Part shown: positions 1 to 11,655 of the stretch, piece by piece
Layout of the letters: each line of letters starts with the position of its first letter
Numbering within the stretch: the stretch's first letter is position 1
Assembly: GCA_013397865.1 (NCBI GenBank)
Contig: VZTI01005055.1
Span: forward strand, 186,001 to 250,000
DNA: 64,000 nucleotides
Direction: 5' to 3'
DNA from: Struthidea cinerea
Lineage: Eukaryota > Chordata > Aves > Passeriformes > Corcoracidae
The notes under the pieces: model-generated
Databases searched by the model: none
What the model was told of the DNA's origin: nothing
Seen by the model: only the letters and a program-made list of their open reading frames with translations
Made by a program: the position numbers and the translations under genes

Positions 1-1099
1 GGAGATGAAGCAGAGTACCTAAGAGCATAAATAACATCTACCACAATTTTGAATGTGGCAGCCAAAACTCTCCATTTACCTGCCACTGTACTAAAAGGTT
101 TGACCTTTCATTTCAGCATTATTTTCTCAGCAGGAACTTCGTGGTTTTATGCTTTGAAACACTTAGGAATGAAACAGCAACAGAATACATAAATAAATTA
201 CATATAGTTCAGAGTGTACAAAGCATTCCAGACATATTGTAGTGCCCTGGATGGATAGACTAAGAGGAACCTTGCATTCACAGTCCAAAAATTTATTCAA
301 GGCTAAATCTGGAGAATCACGTATACCACAGGCAAATGCTGTTGCTCCAGTGTTGCAAGAGACATAGCTAAGTAGGAGGAATAATCTTTAATCTAGATTA
401 CAAAAAAAACTTGCAAGAAGTATGGGAGGAGTTTCCCGGTTTGAATCAACAAAAATTACTCTTCTGGAGGGTGCTGCTAGTGATGAAACTGGGTTCATTT
501 TAAGGACAAAAATAAATATTTACTATGAAATACCTAGGTCAGTACAATCTGCCACCCTCCACACCGTCTTTGTGGCTCTGCTGCACCAATCAATTACAGT
601 TCCTACCACTGAAGCTTTGCTCCTGGAAACATGCGTTATGTAGTCCTACTGCTAAGTGTTTTGAAAAAGAGGTGTGGTGTATTTTGTCGAGATTTGTTAC
701 TGTTGTTGCTTTGTTTTGTTTTGTTGATTTGTTTGGTTCATTGGTTGGTTGCTTTTTTATCATGTATGTGCTTGGCTGCTCTGATTTAATCTGTGGTATG
801 ACATTTGGGGAACAGCCGCAGTTCAGCTGTTAGCAGCTTTCTGCAACATTCGCAGCACTGTTCCCATTGATGATACATGCTGCTAAATTTGACTGCTGAT
901 AAACCTAGAATGCTTAAAGAGTCTTTTTAGTGAGGGGAAGACTCCATAGTTTTAAGCAGAGGGTGGATGGACCTGCCAACAGCTCCATTCATATTTATTT
1001 CCTCTGAAGGAAAGAAGGCCTCCTTTTTCCAGTCAGGAAATGGGGCAATCGATTCCAGATTCTTTGACAAAAAGCATATCTCGTGCTTTTCCAGAGTAT
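1..1099. other. AT-rich DNA, no gene seen
   Basis: Short open frames only, without splice context or recognisable protein motifs. A T/G-rich stretch with repeated TTTG and TTGG words lies at about 700-760. Nothing else in this stretch is recognisable by eye. Confidence 0.6.
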
Positions 1100-1104
1100 C
1101 CAGT

Positions 1105-1658
1105 TGTCTTGGTTTTTGAGACAAAACTTCAGGAGGAAACACCTCCTCCCCTTTTCCTCCATCAATGAGACAAATGGGTCACAAGAAGTGAAAGTGGGAA
1201 AAAGAAACCAAACTGTTTATTAACGCACGAACGAAACAGGGTAGAACAGGATTTAAAAAAACCCTCAAAATACAACAAATTCCTAGAGAGGGAACAGACA
1301 CGTGGGCTTGGACCAGCCGGGGCCACCCTGTGGGCCCGCCGGGTTCACCCCACAGGCTCCCCAGACCATCGAGGAGGAAAGGGATGCAGTGAGGCCCAGG
1401 GAAGGAAAGGGAAAAAAGAACAAGAAAAAAAAACTAGAGAAACTTTTCCCAGCTAGCTGGAACACAAAGGAAACCCAGGAAAACAGCACAGTACTCCCAG
1501 CGCACTCCCTCCCAAGCCCTGCCTGCACCCCGAGCCCCCGAACCGTTGGGTCCCCGTTAAACTGCCCCACACCCGGGTCCACCTTAAAGGCACAGCGTAC
1601 TTGGGCATTGAGCGGATGGTCAAGGAATAAAGCGGCTTCATAACATCACCCCAGGACA
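1105..1658 (-). mobile_element. Solo LTR of an endogenous retrovirus, GC-rich
   Basis: On the minus strand this 554-bp block starts TGTCCTGG and ends CCAAGACA, so its ends form an imperfect inverted repeat with the canonical TG...CA termini. It is flanked by near-identical 5-mers, ccagt at 1100-1104 and cctgt at 1659-1663, as expected for a 5-bp target duplication after one mutation. A polyadenylation signal (AATAAA on the minus strand, 1216-1221) lies about 110 bp before the 3' end, and a TTTAAA box lies about 30 bp upstream of it. Base composition is far more GC-rich than the flanks. No gag, pol or env sequence adjoins it, so it is best read as a solo LTR left by recombination between two LTRs. 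A 5-bp duplication points to an ERVL-like or similar class. The exact subfamily is not determined. Open frames on both strands inside it are incidental. Confidence 0.8.
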
Positions 1659-1667
1659 CCTGTGTTG

Positions 1668-1715
1668 TTTATTTACGTATCTCTGTGGTTCTTTATTTAT
1701 GTATCTCTGTGGTTC
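1668..1715. repeat. 24-bp tandem duplication
   Basis: Two adjacent 24-bp copies (1668-1691 and 1692-1715) differ by a single base. Each reads TTTATTTA(C/T)GTATCTCTG followed by TGGTTC. The pair starts 9 bp beyond the right end of the solo LTR. Confidence 0.9.
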
Positions 1716-4700
1716 TTTGAGGTGTCTCCAGAAGCTCTTTTGCCAAAAACCACAAAGCAAGATTGGCTTTCTTGTTCTCAGAATGCCAACTACACTTAAG
1801 AGATGTTCATCCTGTCCAAGGTCCTGCTCAGGGTCCATGCAAAACATGACACTAAAGATTCGGGTTGACTGCAGTATTGCCCTATATACAAAATCAATGA
1901 AAAGGAAAGGTGTATTTTTGCACACAGAGGATGAAAGAGCAACACTCCTTAGCTTTTCATTAAATAGTTACAAAAAAACCCAAACAAAAAGGTTTGCTAG
2001 ACTTGCTTTCAGTACTGAGACCTGCAAAGCAGAAATGTAAAACTATCAACTCATTTCACAGTGGCCTGAAAGTAGTTCTGTGTTGGTTATTATATTTCAT
2101 AACTATTGATCTGTGTCACATTAAAGTAACTACTACATTTTTATGCAACGGTATAGTGCATCATCTTTTTCTGAGCTGTTGCACTGACAAGAAACTTCTC
2201 TGAAATTTCTGTAATCACTCTTTCTATTTCTATGCAACAGGAAAATACGCAGAAAATTTGGTACCCAGATGTGGTGAACAAAAAAGCTATGTCTTTAAGG
2301 GGAGCAAAAAGGAACACAAACACTTCAGTCATGAAACACAACCAGTATATTTCTGATGCTTTGTCCTGGACTTTGTGGACTCACATATGTACTTCTATCC
2401 TCTAGTACAAACCTTTATAAGAACCAAGTTTTAACCACACATGCTTATAATGCAGATCACACCAATTTCATTACATCTGTGGTAAGAGAATTGTCTGATT
2501 ATCTGATAACAATTCTTCTTTCACACTTAAAAACCACAATATGTTAATATAACCCACATTTGCTTTCTGTACATTTTAGCTGCCTGGTGCAAGGGAAAGG
2601 CCTGGAAGAAGAGTCTGCAATATCACAGGACACTCTACTCAGATGTGTTTGCGGGGTTTTTTGGTGAGGGTTTTTGGTGGGGTTATTTTGGTTGCAATCT
2701 ATTTTAGCGAAGTACACTGCTCATTAAGGTGTTTCCAGATGTTCCCTTCATCCTTGCCCTTTAAGAAAGTATTCTATATTCTTTTTGGGTTAGGAAAGTA
2801 GAAGATGTGTGTTTAGGGTCACTTCTGATATAATGAAGGCCACACAGCTGATCAGCACACTTGCTGCTCTACACCCACACTCTGCCAGTATCTGTCTGCT
2901 ACATAACAGCCTGGAGTGCCTTGGAGCAGCAGGGAGCTGCCCGAGAAAAATCACCAGAGAGGCTTCGTGGGTGGCCACAAGGAAAAGATAACTTGAAAAT
3001 ACACAACTGAGAAGTATAGAGTAGTTCAAGATTGGACTAAATTCCAATTTCCACCTAGCAGAAATGAAGGTTTATATGTAAAGGGACACACATACTGTGG
3101 AGGTAATTTCTGGAGTGTGTTAAAGTTTCCCAGTAAATGCAAGCACTGAAATCTGTAATCTTTTATTCTATTTCCACAGATTCAATAGATTTTAAAAGTG
3201 CAAATAGAGAAGACAACAAACTACACACTTTTGCTTCTGCTATATGAAGTTAAAGTGAACACATTGGAAATAATCCATGGTCTTACAAGCACACTCAGTT
3301 CACATGATATGAGGCATCTTTTCTGTCAAATGTGCATATTCTGAGCTGAATCATTACCACAGCAAAGGTTTTATATCTCGTTCTGCCAAGATCCAAGGTT
3401 GAATGACTCAAGGAAGAACATTTTGTTGTGGATTGCTCCACTAGCCATGAGAAAAAAAATGAACTGAACACTGGAGATTCTAGTGAAAAATATAAAACTC
3501 ATTCAGGAAATGGATTGTTTGTGAATATTTTTATAACAAAAATTCAGTGGGTTTTGAATAAAATAAGCAAAGAGTTCCCAAACAAAGTAGTTCAATAGCT
3601 CAATAAGTGTATTTAAAATTACTTGATAAGGCAAGGTACAAACTGAGACACAACCTGAAAGTATTTTTAACAACATTTCCTTTCCATCCATCCAGCTAAT
3701 ACAATACTATCTGTCAGACATGATGATTACACACATTTTACATAGATACCTATAGATGTGAGAGTCTGCCCTTTAAACATGTTTCTACTTTTTACTCTTT
3801 CTTGAATCTACCAGTCGAGGAGTAGTAAAGTGACACGTACACCACAACAAAACCCAAGACTAATGTATGTCATGGATGGAAAGTAGAAACTCCTATCAGT
3901 TGATAAGAGACCCCCAAACATTTTGAAGATTTTGTTGAACTCTGAAGGAAATGTCAGTGCAAACCAAAAAACTATTTCAACTGCTGTCTAAGGCTCCTGA
4001 GTTTGAATGCTTTCAGATCTGAGTAACACAGTGACAGACAAAGAGAAAAAAATCTAGGCAAAAGAGAACTAGAAAGAACAAACAAGCTCATTTATAGCAA
4101 GACTTCCAAACTACAAGGCATTGACATTAAGATTCGTGGCCCTTAACACTACGATGAAGAGAAATCTTTCAGTAAACAGGAAGTTTCAGTGAACAGCTAG
4201 AATTTCAGTAGGATCAGTATTATCTGTGAATTCATATCAAATTCAATCATTCAGGTTAAAGGAGTGGGAGATATCCTTTAATACTATCAGAGATGGGGAT
4301 TTTAGTGGTAAGATTCAAGTACATTCCCACAGCATTTTAATAGGCTACAACCACCTGTTAAAACTTCTTTAAAAATTAATCACTTCTATTGCTTCAGCTC
4401 CTCAGATAATGAGTTTTTCAGGGACCAGACAGGAATCATTATGTGTAATGTATTTCCTTGATGCTGAAGGCTTAGGGACACGCTAAGACAGAGGCACCCT
4501 GGTGTTAGCCATCTCACCTCTCTGTGACCACATAAAGGATGAAGCAGGTCTAGTTGCCAGGTACCTGTCTCCTCAGATATTAAACACTGCCTACTTGCTG
4601 CTACTTCTTCAGTCACTTCCACCTTGGAATATACTCCTTAAAACATGATTTCTGACAATCTGACAAAATTAAACTGCATCATGATCTACTTAAACTGAGA

Positions 4701-5984
4701 TGGCACACAAGTAAACCAGAATTTTGGTCTGGGGCATTCAAATCACTTCAGATAGCAGCTACTTACCTTAATTTTCTTCCCTTTTTTTTTTTTTTTATGG
4801 TCCAACTACCCTGGTAGTTAATTGTTGTTTTTAAAAATAGTATTTACAAACTCAAATTTAAGTGGTTTGCAAAAAATACTTTCAAAGTACCACCAAATGA
4901 GACTTTGAGCCAATAAAAACAGAAGGTTGCCACCTTAACTAAAAGTGTAATCTCTCCTTCCTGCATCCTGGAGACATACAGAAGCAGGGCTAGCTTTCCT
5001 ATTTGAACAGAAAATACTGAGTTCATAACAGGAATTTTTTTCTGCTCATGACAAGATAACAGCTGCAGCACTATTATAATGCTTTGTCACGTCAGTCACC
5101 AACTTCAGATAGCAAGGCCTTTCCTTTCTACCCTGCAGAAAAGCTGTTTACTTCCACCCCCACTCTGCACTAAAAGCACAGAGAACGACATCCAGAGTTT
5201 TTTAAATTCCTTTTCTTAAAGGAGGGAAGGGTGGAGGAGAAAAGTGGTTCTCCCCTCCCCTCAAAACAAGCCCTGAAGTGGCTTTAATTTTTTTTTCAAG
5301 TTCTAATGGTGTCATTTAAAACAATTCAGAGGGAATTTCTTTTTTTTAAATACTGCCACTACTGTACCAAGCAAGGGGCTCTTAGATACAGCATGATAGA
5401 GCCTTTCCAGAGGGCTACCAAGTGTACCAGACAAGTTGGCACCTGACTAGAGGCCTGGAGGAAAGGAATCTTGGTTGCTCCTTCATTCACCTATAGACAC
5501 ATGGGGTTGCATAACCGCAGCTCCATCTGGTGTTAAGAGACTGACTCATGCTGGCAGTGATTGTCAGAAATGGGTCCCCTCGAGCACTGTCTTTTTTTCA
5601 CTTGTCACTTCAGAAAGGAGGAAATGTGGTTAACTAGTAATTAGGCAGCATTAAGTGCTTGCAAGTGTGTCTCAAAAACCTTGTAAAAATTGTTACAGTT
5701 GTTACTATTGTCAGACTGTCCCAGAAAGTCCTTACTAATAAGATAGAGCACTAGGAAACAAAACATATACCCCAAACAGTCTGGTGAAAGACACTATACT
5801 GAGGGGTACATTTTACGTAGTAAAAGTCTTTCTTAAAAAATATTCCTCCTTCTTCTTACCCTCTTATTCCACAAGTCTCCATCACATTTCTAAAGCAAAG
5901 ATGAAACAGTCACGGGCAACTCTATACAAACTGCTTGACTGAGTCTGAAAGGCACTGCTGAGCAGTAACAAACAACATTACATC
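1716..5984. other. AT-rich DNA without recognisable genes
   Basis: No coding gene or recognisable transposon. The stretch holds a T homopolymer near 4783-4797, a G/T-rich patch at 2650-2690, a G-rich then C-rich patch at 5218-5265 that could fold as an imperfect hairpin, and one exon-like segment at 5860-5889 on the minus strand, listed separately. Confidence 0.5.
5860..5889 (-). other. Exon-like 30-nt segment, weak
   Basis: On the minus strand a pyrimidine-rich stretch ending CTTTGCTTTAG precedes 30 nt that read KCDGDLWNKR, followed by GTAAGAAGA. Acceptor and donor both look good, and the length is an exact multiple of three. Segments like this occur by chance in tens of kilobases of intron, and no family is recognised. 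Confidence 0.12.
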
Positions 5985-7258
5985 CCAGAATCCAGAGGGA
6001 ATTGGCTGATGTAGTTGCCAAGCTCTTTCCATGATACTTGGCAAATCATGGCAGTCAGGTTCAGCCCCCAGAGACTGGGGAAATTGAAACATTGTATCCA
6101 ACTTTAGAAAACTGGAAGTTGGGAACTTTAGAAAGCTGGAACCTGAGAACTACTCACCTGTCAGCCTCAGCTCTGTGCCTGGGAAGATCATGGAACAGAT
6201 CCTTCCAGAAGCTGTGCTAAGGAGGACAGAGAGGTGATTCGGGACAGCCAGGATGGCTTCACCAAGGGCAAGTCCTCCCTGACCATTCCAGTGGTGGTCT
6301 ATGATGCAGTGGTTGCATGACACAAGGGAAGGGCTACAAATGTCATTTATCTGGACTTCTGTAAAGTCTTGGATATGATCCCCCACATCATCCTTCTCTC
6401 TAAACTGGGGTCAGAGGGTTTCAGTGGATGGACTATTCAGTGCATGAGAAACTGGCTGGATGGTCACATCCAGAGGGCAGTGGTAACCAGCTCAATGTCT
6501 GGGTGGATGTCAGTGACAAGTGGTGCCATCAGGGGTTTGTACCAGGGGTTGGGACCAGTGTTATTTAATTTCTTCTTTAATGACATAGAGGGGTTGAATA
6601 CACCTTCTGCAAGCTTGCAGATGACCCCAAGCTGAGTGGTGCTGTTGACACCCCTGAAGGACAGGGTGCCATCCAGAAGGACCTGGACAAGCTCAAGAAG
6701 GAAGCTCATGTGAACCTCAGGAGGTTTAATGAGGCCACGTGCAAGATGCTGCACCTGAGTCAGAGCAACTCTGGTATCAACAGAGGCTGGGGAATGAACT
6801 GACCAAGAGCAGCCTTGCCAAAAATGTCTTGGGGTACTGGTGGATGAAAAACTGAACCTGACCCATGACTGTGCACTCACAGGGGGCCAATAGGAAATAT
6901 GGGGACAGCCTTTTTTTAATTTTTAATTTTAGTGTTTAGTTTTTTTAATGGGGTCTGTTGTGGTATGTATGACAGAGGGTAATGTATTTAAACTAAAAGA
7001 AGGTAGATTTAGTAGAGATATACAGAAGAATTTTTGTATGGTGAGGGTTGTGAACTGATGGAACATCTTGTCCAGAAAGATGGGGGATGCCCCATCCCTG
7101 GGTCAGGGAATTCAAAGTCAAGGGTCATGCAAGGTGAGGCTGGAAGGGGCTCTAAGCAACCTTATGTAGATGAAGAAGTGCCAGCCCATTTCAGGAGAAT
7201 TGGACAAGATGACCTTTAAAGCCCCTCTCAATCCAAATCATTCTATGATTCTATGATC
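5985..7258 (+). mobile_element. CR1 LINE fragment, reverse transcriptase and 3' end
   Basis: A 5'-truncated CR1 non-LTR retrotransposon. Translation in broken frames gives the CR1 reverse-transcriptase landmarks in order. NYSPVSLSSVPGKIMEQI is at about 6147-6200, LDFCKVLDMIPH at 6351-6386 (intact family members read close to LDFCKAFDTVPH), and KLADDP at 6611-6628 corresponds to the FADD catalytic box. The part downstream of about 6890 does not continue the expected C-terminal sequence. It passes through a T-rich patch (6909-6950) and resumes in the last part of the element near 6985, so there is an internal deletion or rearrangement. The 3' terminus carries the CR1 signature ATTCTATGATTCTATGAT at 7239-7256. 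Several frameshifts and stops make it inactive. CR1 copies are normally 5'-truncated and have no poly-A tail, as here. Confidence 0.93.
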
Positions 7259-8259
7259 AGGAGCAGTAGGCCAGTCTCCTGAAATAGGCTGGTGTTTCAA
7301 AAACCTAACACAGTAGGAGTGCTATGAAATTGAGGTGTTCATGTTTTAAAGAAACATGAACATGGCTGAATTCAAAGGAAAAACTGATTGAAAGTGTCAA
7401 AATCCTAGTTATAATGTTTAATAATCAGAACAGGATCAATAGAATAACAGCAAAACAAAAAAATATATTTAAAAAAAACAAAACCACAATCAGATGGAGA
7501 GTTGATAAGCATAAAAAACACAGTGAAATTTGTGCAAGGCAATGTGGTAAAAATTAAGGACTGCATGCTACTATTGCTTGTTGTCTCAACTTCTGGTGTG
7601 TATTTATTATTTTTGTACAATTTAAAATGCACCTTGAAACAGACACCACGAGTGGCACTTGCTAGCATAAATTACACACTGCAGCCTCTGGATGTGAGCA
7701 CGGCACAGGGTGAAATACTATTCATCTAAAGAATTGCTAAACATTTCCTGATGGATCAACACCCAACTTAGCCAATATCTGCCATAATTTATTACCTGCC
7801 CCTGAGCTGGTTTTCACCATCCATCTAACACAATCTCTCAATGGTTTTGTCAGTGGAAGGGATGGGTTTGGGGCACTCACAATTCAGGCCAAGTAAGGTA
7901 GCTCAGACCACCTTCATCAGGTGTTTAATCTCGCCCAACAGACTACCTGAAGGAATACAAGAAGCAGTTTTACAATCCCTTCATTCAGAGGCAGACTTGT
8001 TGGTCAGTACAGGAAACAAGATGATGAGCAACACAGCAGGAGTGTCTTCAGGTGGATCCAAAGGCCTACATTTGTATTCCTGAAATCTCTCAGACTATAG
8101 ACAACTCACTAGAATCCTAACTTTGACAAGACATGGGGTTGCATGGGGAGCTTTAATATTGTCAGTGAATTCTGCCATACATCACAGAAACAATTATGGG
8201 TCTTTTCAGTATTTTCAAGGTTGGAAATAATCCAGGAAATCGGATTCTCTGTTTCTATG

Positions 8260-8495
8260 CTTCCTTCATCTCTCTCTTTCCCCATACCCTGTTTTTTCCT
8301 TTTCCTTTTTTTTTTATTTTCTTTCCTTAGCTTGGCACAGAAAAAGACGGGATAAATAAACAGGAGAAAAAATATGCCAGAGAAGAAAGACAATAAGAAT
8401 CAAATCTTCCTGAGTGGGACGGAAAGAGAGAGAGGGAGAGAGAGATGGGAAGACAGAGGGGGAGACAGAGTGGGAGAGAGAAGGGGAGATGGAGA
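8260..8495. repeat. Pyrimidine tract followed by purine (GA-rich) tract
   Basis: The plus strand is almost all C/T from 8260 to 8328, including a run of nine or more T. After a mixed spacer it is almost all G/A from 8414 to 8495, with several GAGAGA runs. The purine tract yields spurious acidic/basic open frames. The two tracts are partly complementary and could pair or form triplex-type structure. Confidence 0.8.
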
Positions 8496-9559
8496 AATCA
8501 CAAATAACTTTCTGTCTGGTTCAGTAGAGATTATGAATGTACTTTATTCCAATTAAGACTCTTTTTAAGGAATCATTTAAGAAGAGGTAACATTTGTTTC
8601 ACCAAAGAGGACAAATTCAAATGCTGGACACCTGGGTACGTAAGATCCATGCTAATTATTTTCCTCACAAGATGCTAAATTGTCACCATTAAAAATGATC
8701 AAAGATTACAAGTGAGCAGTTTTTCAACTGTCGCTTGTGGCTGCCATGGGAGAGCATCTCATCTTTAATCTTTTAGGAAGCCATTACTCATCTCCATGCC
8801 TGAATGCCTTTATAGCTATAAAGAATAAGGTTCTTATAAAACCCTGACAAGAATTAAGACACAAAAGCACAGTGCAATTTTGTAGGTCCTTCTCATTTTC
8901 AACTAATTTTGCATTATTTAATAACGTCTGCCTTAAAATACTGTTTTGTTTCAATTACTGTGATCATGAGAATCCATAAAAATATTTTTGTTGCTATCTT
9001 GGTCAGAAGACAGGCAACAAATGTATTTAATTTTTTTTCCAAATTCCAAAACTTATTCTTTTGCAAGATGTTTTCTAACACAGGTATTTCTTCTGCAGGC
9101 ACACAGTGGAAAAATCTCACTCTGCAACCAACCAGTCAGTGTGAAAATAGCCTGGAAATAGTGTAGGACAATGTAACAAGAAGGAATGCACTTTAATAGT
9201 AACCTATACAACCGTAGCTGTATTTTTTGGATCAAAGCATTTCTTTTCAGTGTTGCAGCATTTTCTGAATTCAGACAGCTTCCTCCATTTTCTTAGCAAA
9301 GATTGGCTGAATGATTACTTCCTTTCACTGAGGAGAAGTGAGTCTGAATTGGTGCCATTCTCTTCTTCACTGGCTTTTTCAAAAATTGAGATACTACACC
9401 TTGACTTACTTAAAGTCATTTCACAAGGCTAAATTGCTAGAGCTAATTTTCTGAAGTCTATATGTTATAATATACTTGTTGTCCACAAAATTAATGTTTA
9501 TTTTGCTGACTACGTCATTTCTTCAAATATTAGCTGCCTGGAAACCAGCACAATTTCTG

Positions 9560-9603
9560 CCCCCTCCCCCATCCCGAAGGTCCCCTGCTTTCCCCCATTC
9601 CCC
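9560..9603 (-). promoter_or_regulatory. Predicted G-quadruplex motif (minus strand)
   Basis: Six runs of three to five C on the plus strand (9560-9564, 9566-9570, 9573-9575, 9582-9585, 9592-9596, 9600-9603) give six G-runs on the minus strand with loops of 1 to 6 nt. This satisfies the usual four-run rule with two runs to spare. No gene start is evident beside it, so any regulatory role is unknown. Confidence 0.7.
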
Positions 9604-10872
9604 TGCAACAGTACCTTTGAAAATAGCCACCTTTTTCGGATGCAACAAGTAATTTCCAGACATATACTATGGTTAACAAAAAGTTCGTTTCATTCTTCTT
9701 ATTGTCCTGCTATGTAAATTTTTTTAAGCAATGCACACTTTGCAATTTTTATATCCTTATTTATTAACAGTTCAAAGTATTTATAGCCAAAATGATGCTG
9801 CATTGCAGTAGAGTTATCAAAAAGTCTCATCTTTCTTTTTAATTTTGTAAATTCCTCAACAATACATTTTTCTATAGACTTTGAAAATACACAGCCCTGG
9901 TAAAGATATCAACACAGAATGATTACTTTGGATGTATTAAAATATACAAGTTAATCAAAAGCCAAAAGCTGAAGAAAACAGCAAGTGACTGGTATGTTTA
10001 TCACGGCAAATATTCAGGAAAAGTAGCAAAGATTTTATAGAAGTCATGACAGCACTTGACACAGCATACTTTCAATCAATATTCATAGGAAATATTTAAT
10101 ACTCTTTATCTAATGGATATAGAAAGATTACAGTGCTTCAGGCCCACTGAGCAAGAAAATAAGGCAATCACCAGGCTAGCAAGTCCACATTTGCAGCACG
10201 AAAAACTTAATGAAGAGACAGGGTAAAAAAGGATGCCAGAAAAGATAGAAGCATAAATTTTAAACAAGTGTTGAAAGTCATCTCAATAATATTAAACATA
10301 CATAATCCAGTGACAAGGCCTGGATATGCTGAATCAACTCATTTTAAGTGAGTTACTTTATAATACAGCAGAAAAGTCACAATTTACATAAAATCATCAG
10401 TAACAGATGTAAACTAAACCAGACATACAGAAGAAATTTTCATCTAAACTATAAAATCTTTTAGGAATGAAAGGAGCATTAACCTGCATCTGTTATTTTA
10501 CATTAGCAAGGCTAACTTTGCTACTGCAGGGATCTCAATGAAATGCAAAATGCCAGCCCTTTCTTCCCACCTTACCAGACTGACTATAATACATCGTTGC
10601 ATAAATATCATTGCATTAAATATAAAACAATGCCATCTCCTACCAGCACTTTACTACCTTACCTACAGCTGGTTTTATCCCGTGTGCCTTATGGTCCAGT
10701 GTGTAGAAGTACAACAGACGCTATTTCAACACTCTGTAATGTCTAACTGCTTGCACCTGTTACAGATTAGCTTTTAAAAGAATGTGCAGCAGGTTGCAGT
10801 AAGCTGACATCAGGCTGAAGGCCCTGCATTATGAATTTTGATTATGTTACTTAAGTAGCATCCCTCAGAGTT

Positions 10873-11655
10873 TCCACAGAATCATTTAGGTTGGAAAAGA
10901 CATCTACAATTGAGTCCAAACTTTGAATGATCACCACCATGTCAATTAAAACATGGCACTAAGTGCCACATCCAGCCATTGCTTGAACACCTCCACCCAT
11001 GGTGACTCCACCACCTCCCTAGGCAGCCCATTCCAATGCTTAGCAACTCTCTCTTTAGAGAAGCTCTTCCTCATGTCCAACCTGAGTTGGAGTCATTGAA
11101 GCCATTTCCTCTTGTTGTGTCACTGGTTGCCCAAGAGAAGAGACCAACCCCCACCTGGCTACAGTCTCCTTCAAGGTTATTGTGGAGAGTGATAAGGTCA
11201 TTCCTGAGCCTCCTTTTCTCCTGGCTAAACATCCCTCAGCTGCTCCTCACAGGACTTGTGCTCGGAACCTTCCCCCACTCCGCTGCCCCGTTGCTCTTCT
11301 CTGGAGGACTTGCTCCAGCACCTCAGTGTCTTCCTTGGAGAGAGGGGCCCAGAACTGGACACAGCACTCGAGGTGTGGCCTCACCAGTACAGGGGGACAA
11401 TCCCTGCCCTGGTCCTGCTGGCCACACTATTGCTGATCCAGGCCAGGATGCCATTTGCCCTCTTGGGCACCTGGGCACACCCTGGCTCATGTTCAGCTGC
11501 TGTCACCAGCACCCCCAGGTCCTTTTCCACTGGGCACTTTCCAGCCACTCTGCCCCAGCCTGTGGCACTGCCTGGGTTGTTGTGACTGAAGTGAAGGACC
11601 CAACACTTGGCTTTTTGAACTTCATACCCTTGATCTCAACCTCAGGCTGATTCAG
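10873..11655 (-). mobile_element. CR1 LINE 3' fragment
   Basis: Minus-strand CR1. Its 3' end lies at the left, where CACAGAATCATTTAGGTTGG is the reverse complement of a CR1 3' terminus. Further right, the complement encodes the conserved reverse-transcriptase C-terminal region, including remnants of LVRPHLE, CVQFWAP and ATG-type QRRA motifs around 11300-11420. The 5' truncation point is near 11655, after the segment that reads as the complement of the codons for MRFKK-type sequence. A 204-codon open frame on the plus strand (11036-11650) is antisense to this element and is not a gene. The copy is diverged and inactive. Confidence 0.93.

Larger units (their letters stand above)
7259..10872. 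other. AT-rich DNA, no gene seen
   Basis: No gene or transposon recognised. It contains a paired pyrimidine and purine tract (8260-8495) and a C-run cluster (9560-9603), both listed separately. Confidence 0.55.

Noticed and set aside
1283..1643. Overlapping ~100-codon frames on both strands
   Set aside because: They lie inside a GC-rich solo LTR, where few stop codons are expected by composition.
4386..4622. 78-codon minus-strand frame with a GTGAGA donor
   Set aside because: No clear acceptor and no recognisable protein features.
8374..8556. Open frame rich in Arg, Glu and Gly
   Set aside because: It is the translation of the GA-rich tract and lacks any non-repetitive coding content.
11036..11650. 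204-codon plus-strand open frame
   Set aside because: Antisense to the minus-strand CR1 at 10873-11655, whose low stop density in the complement explains it.
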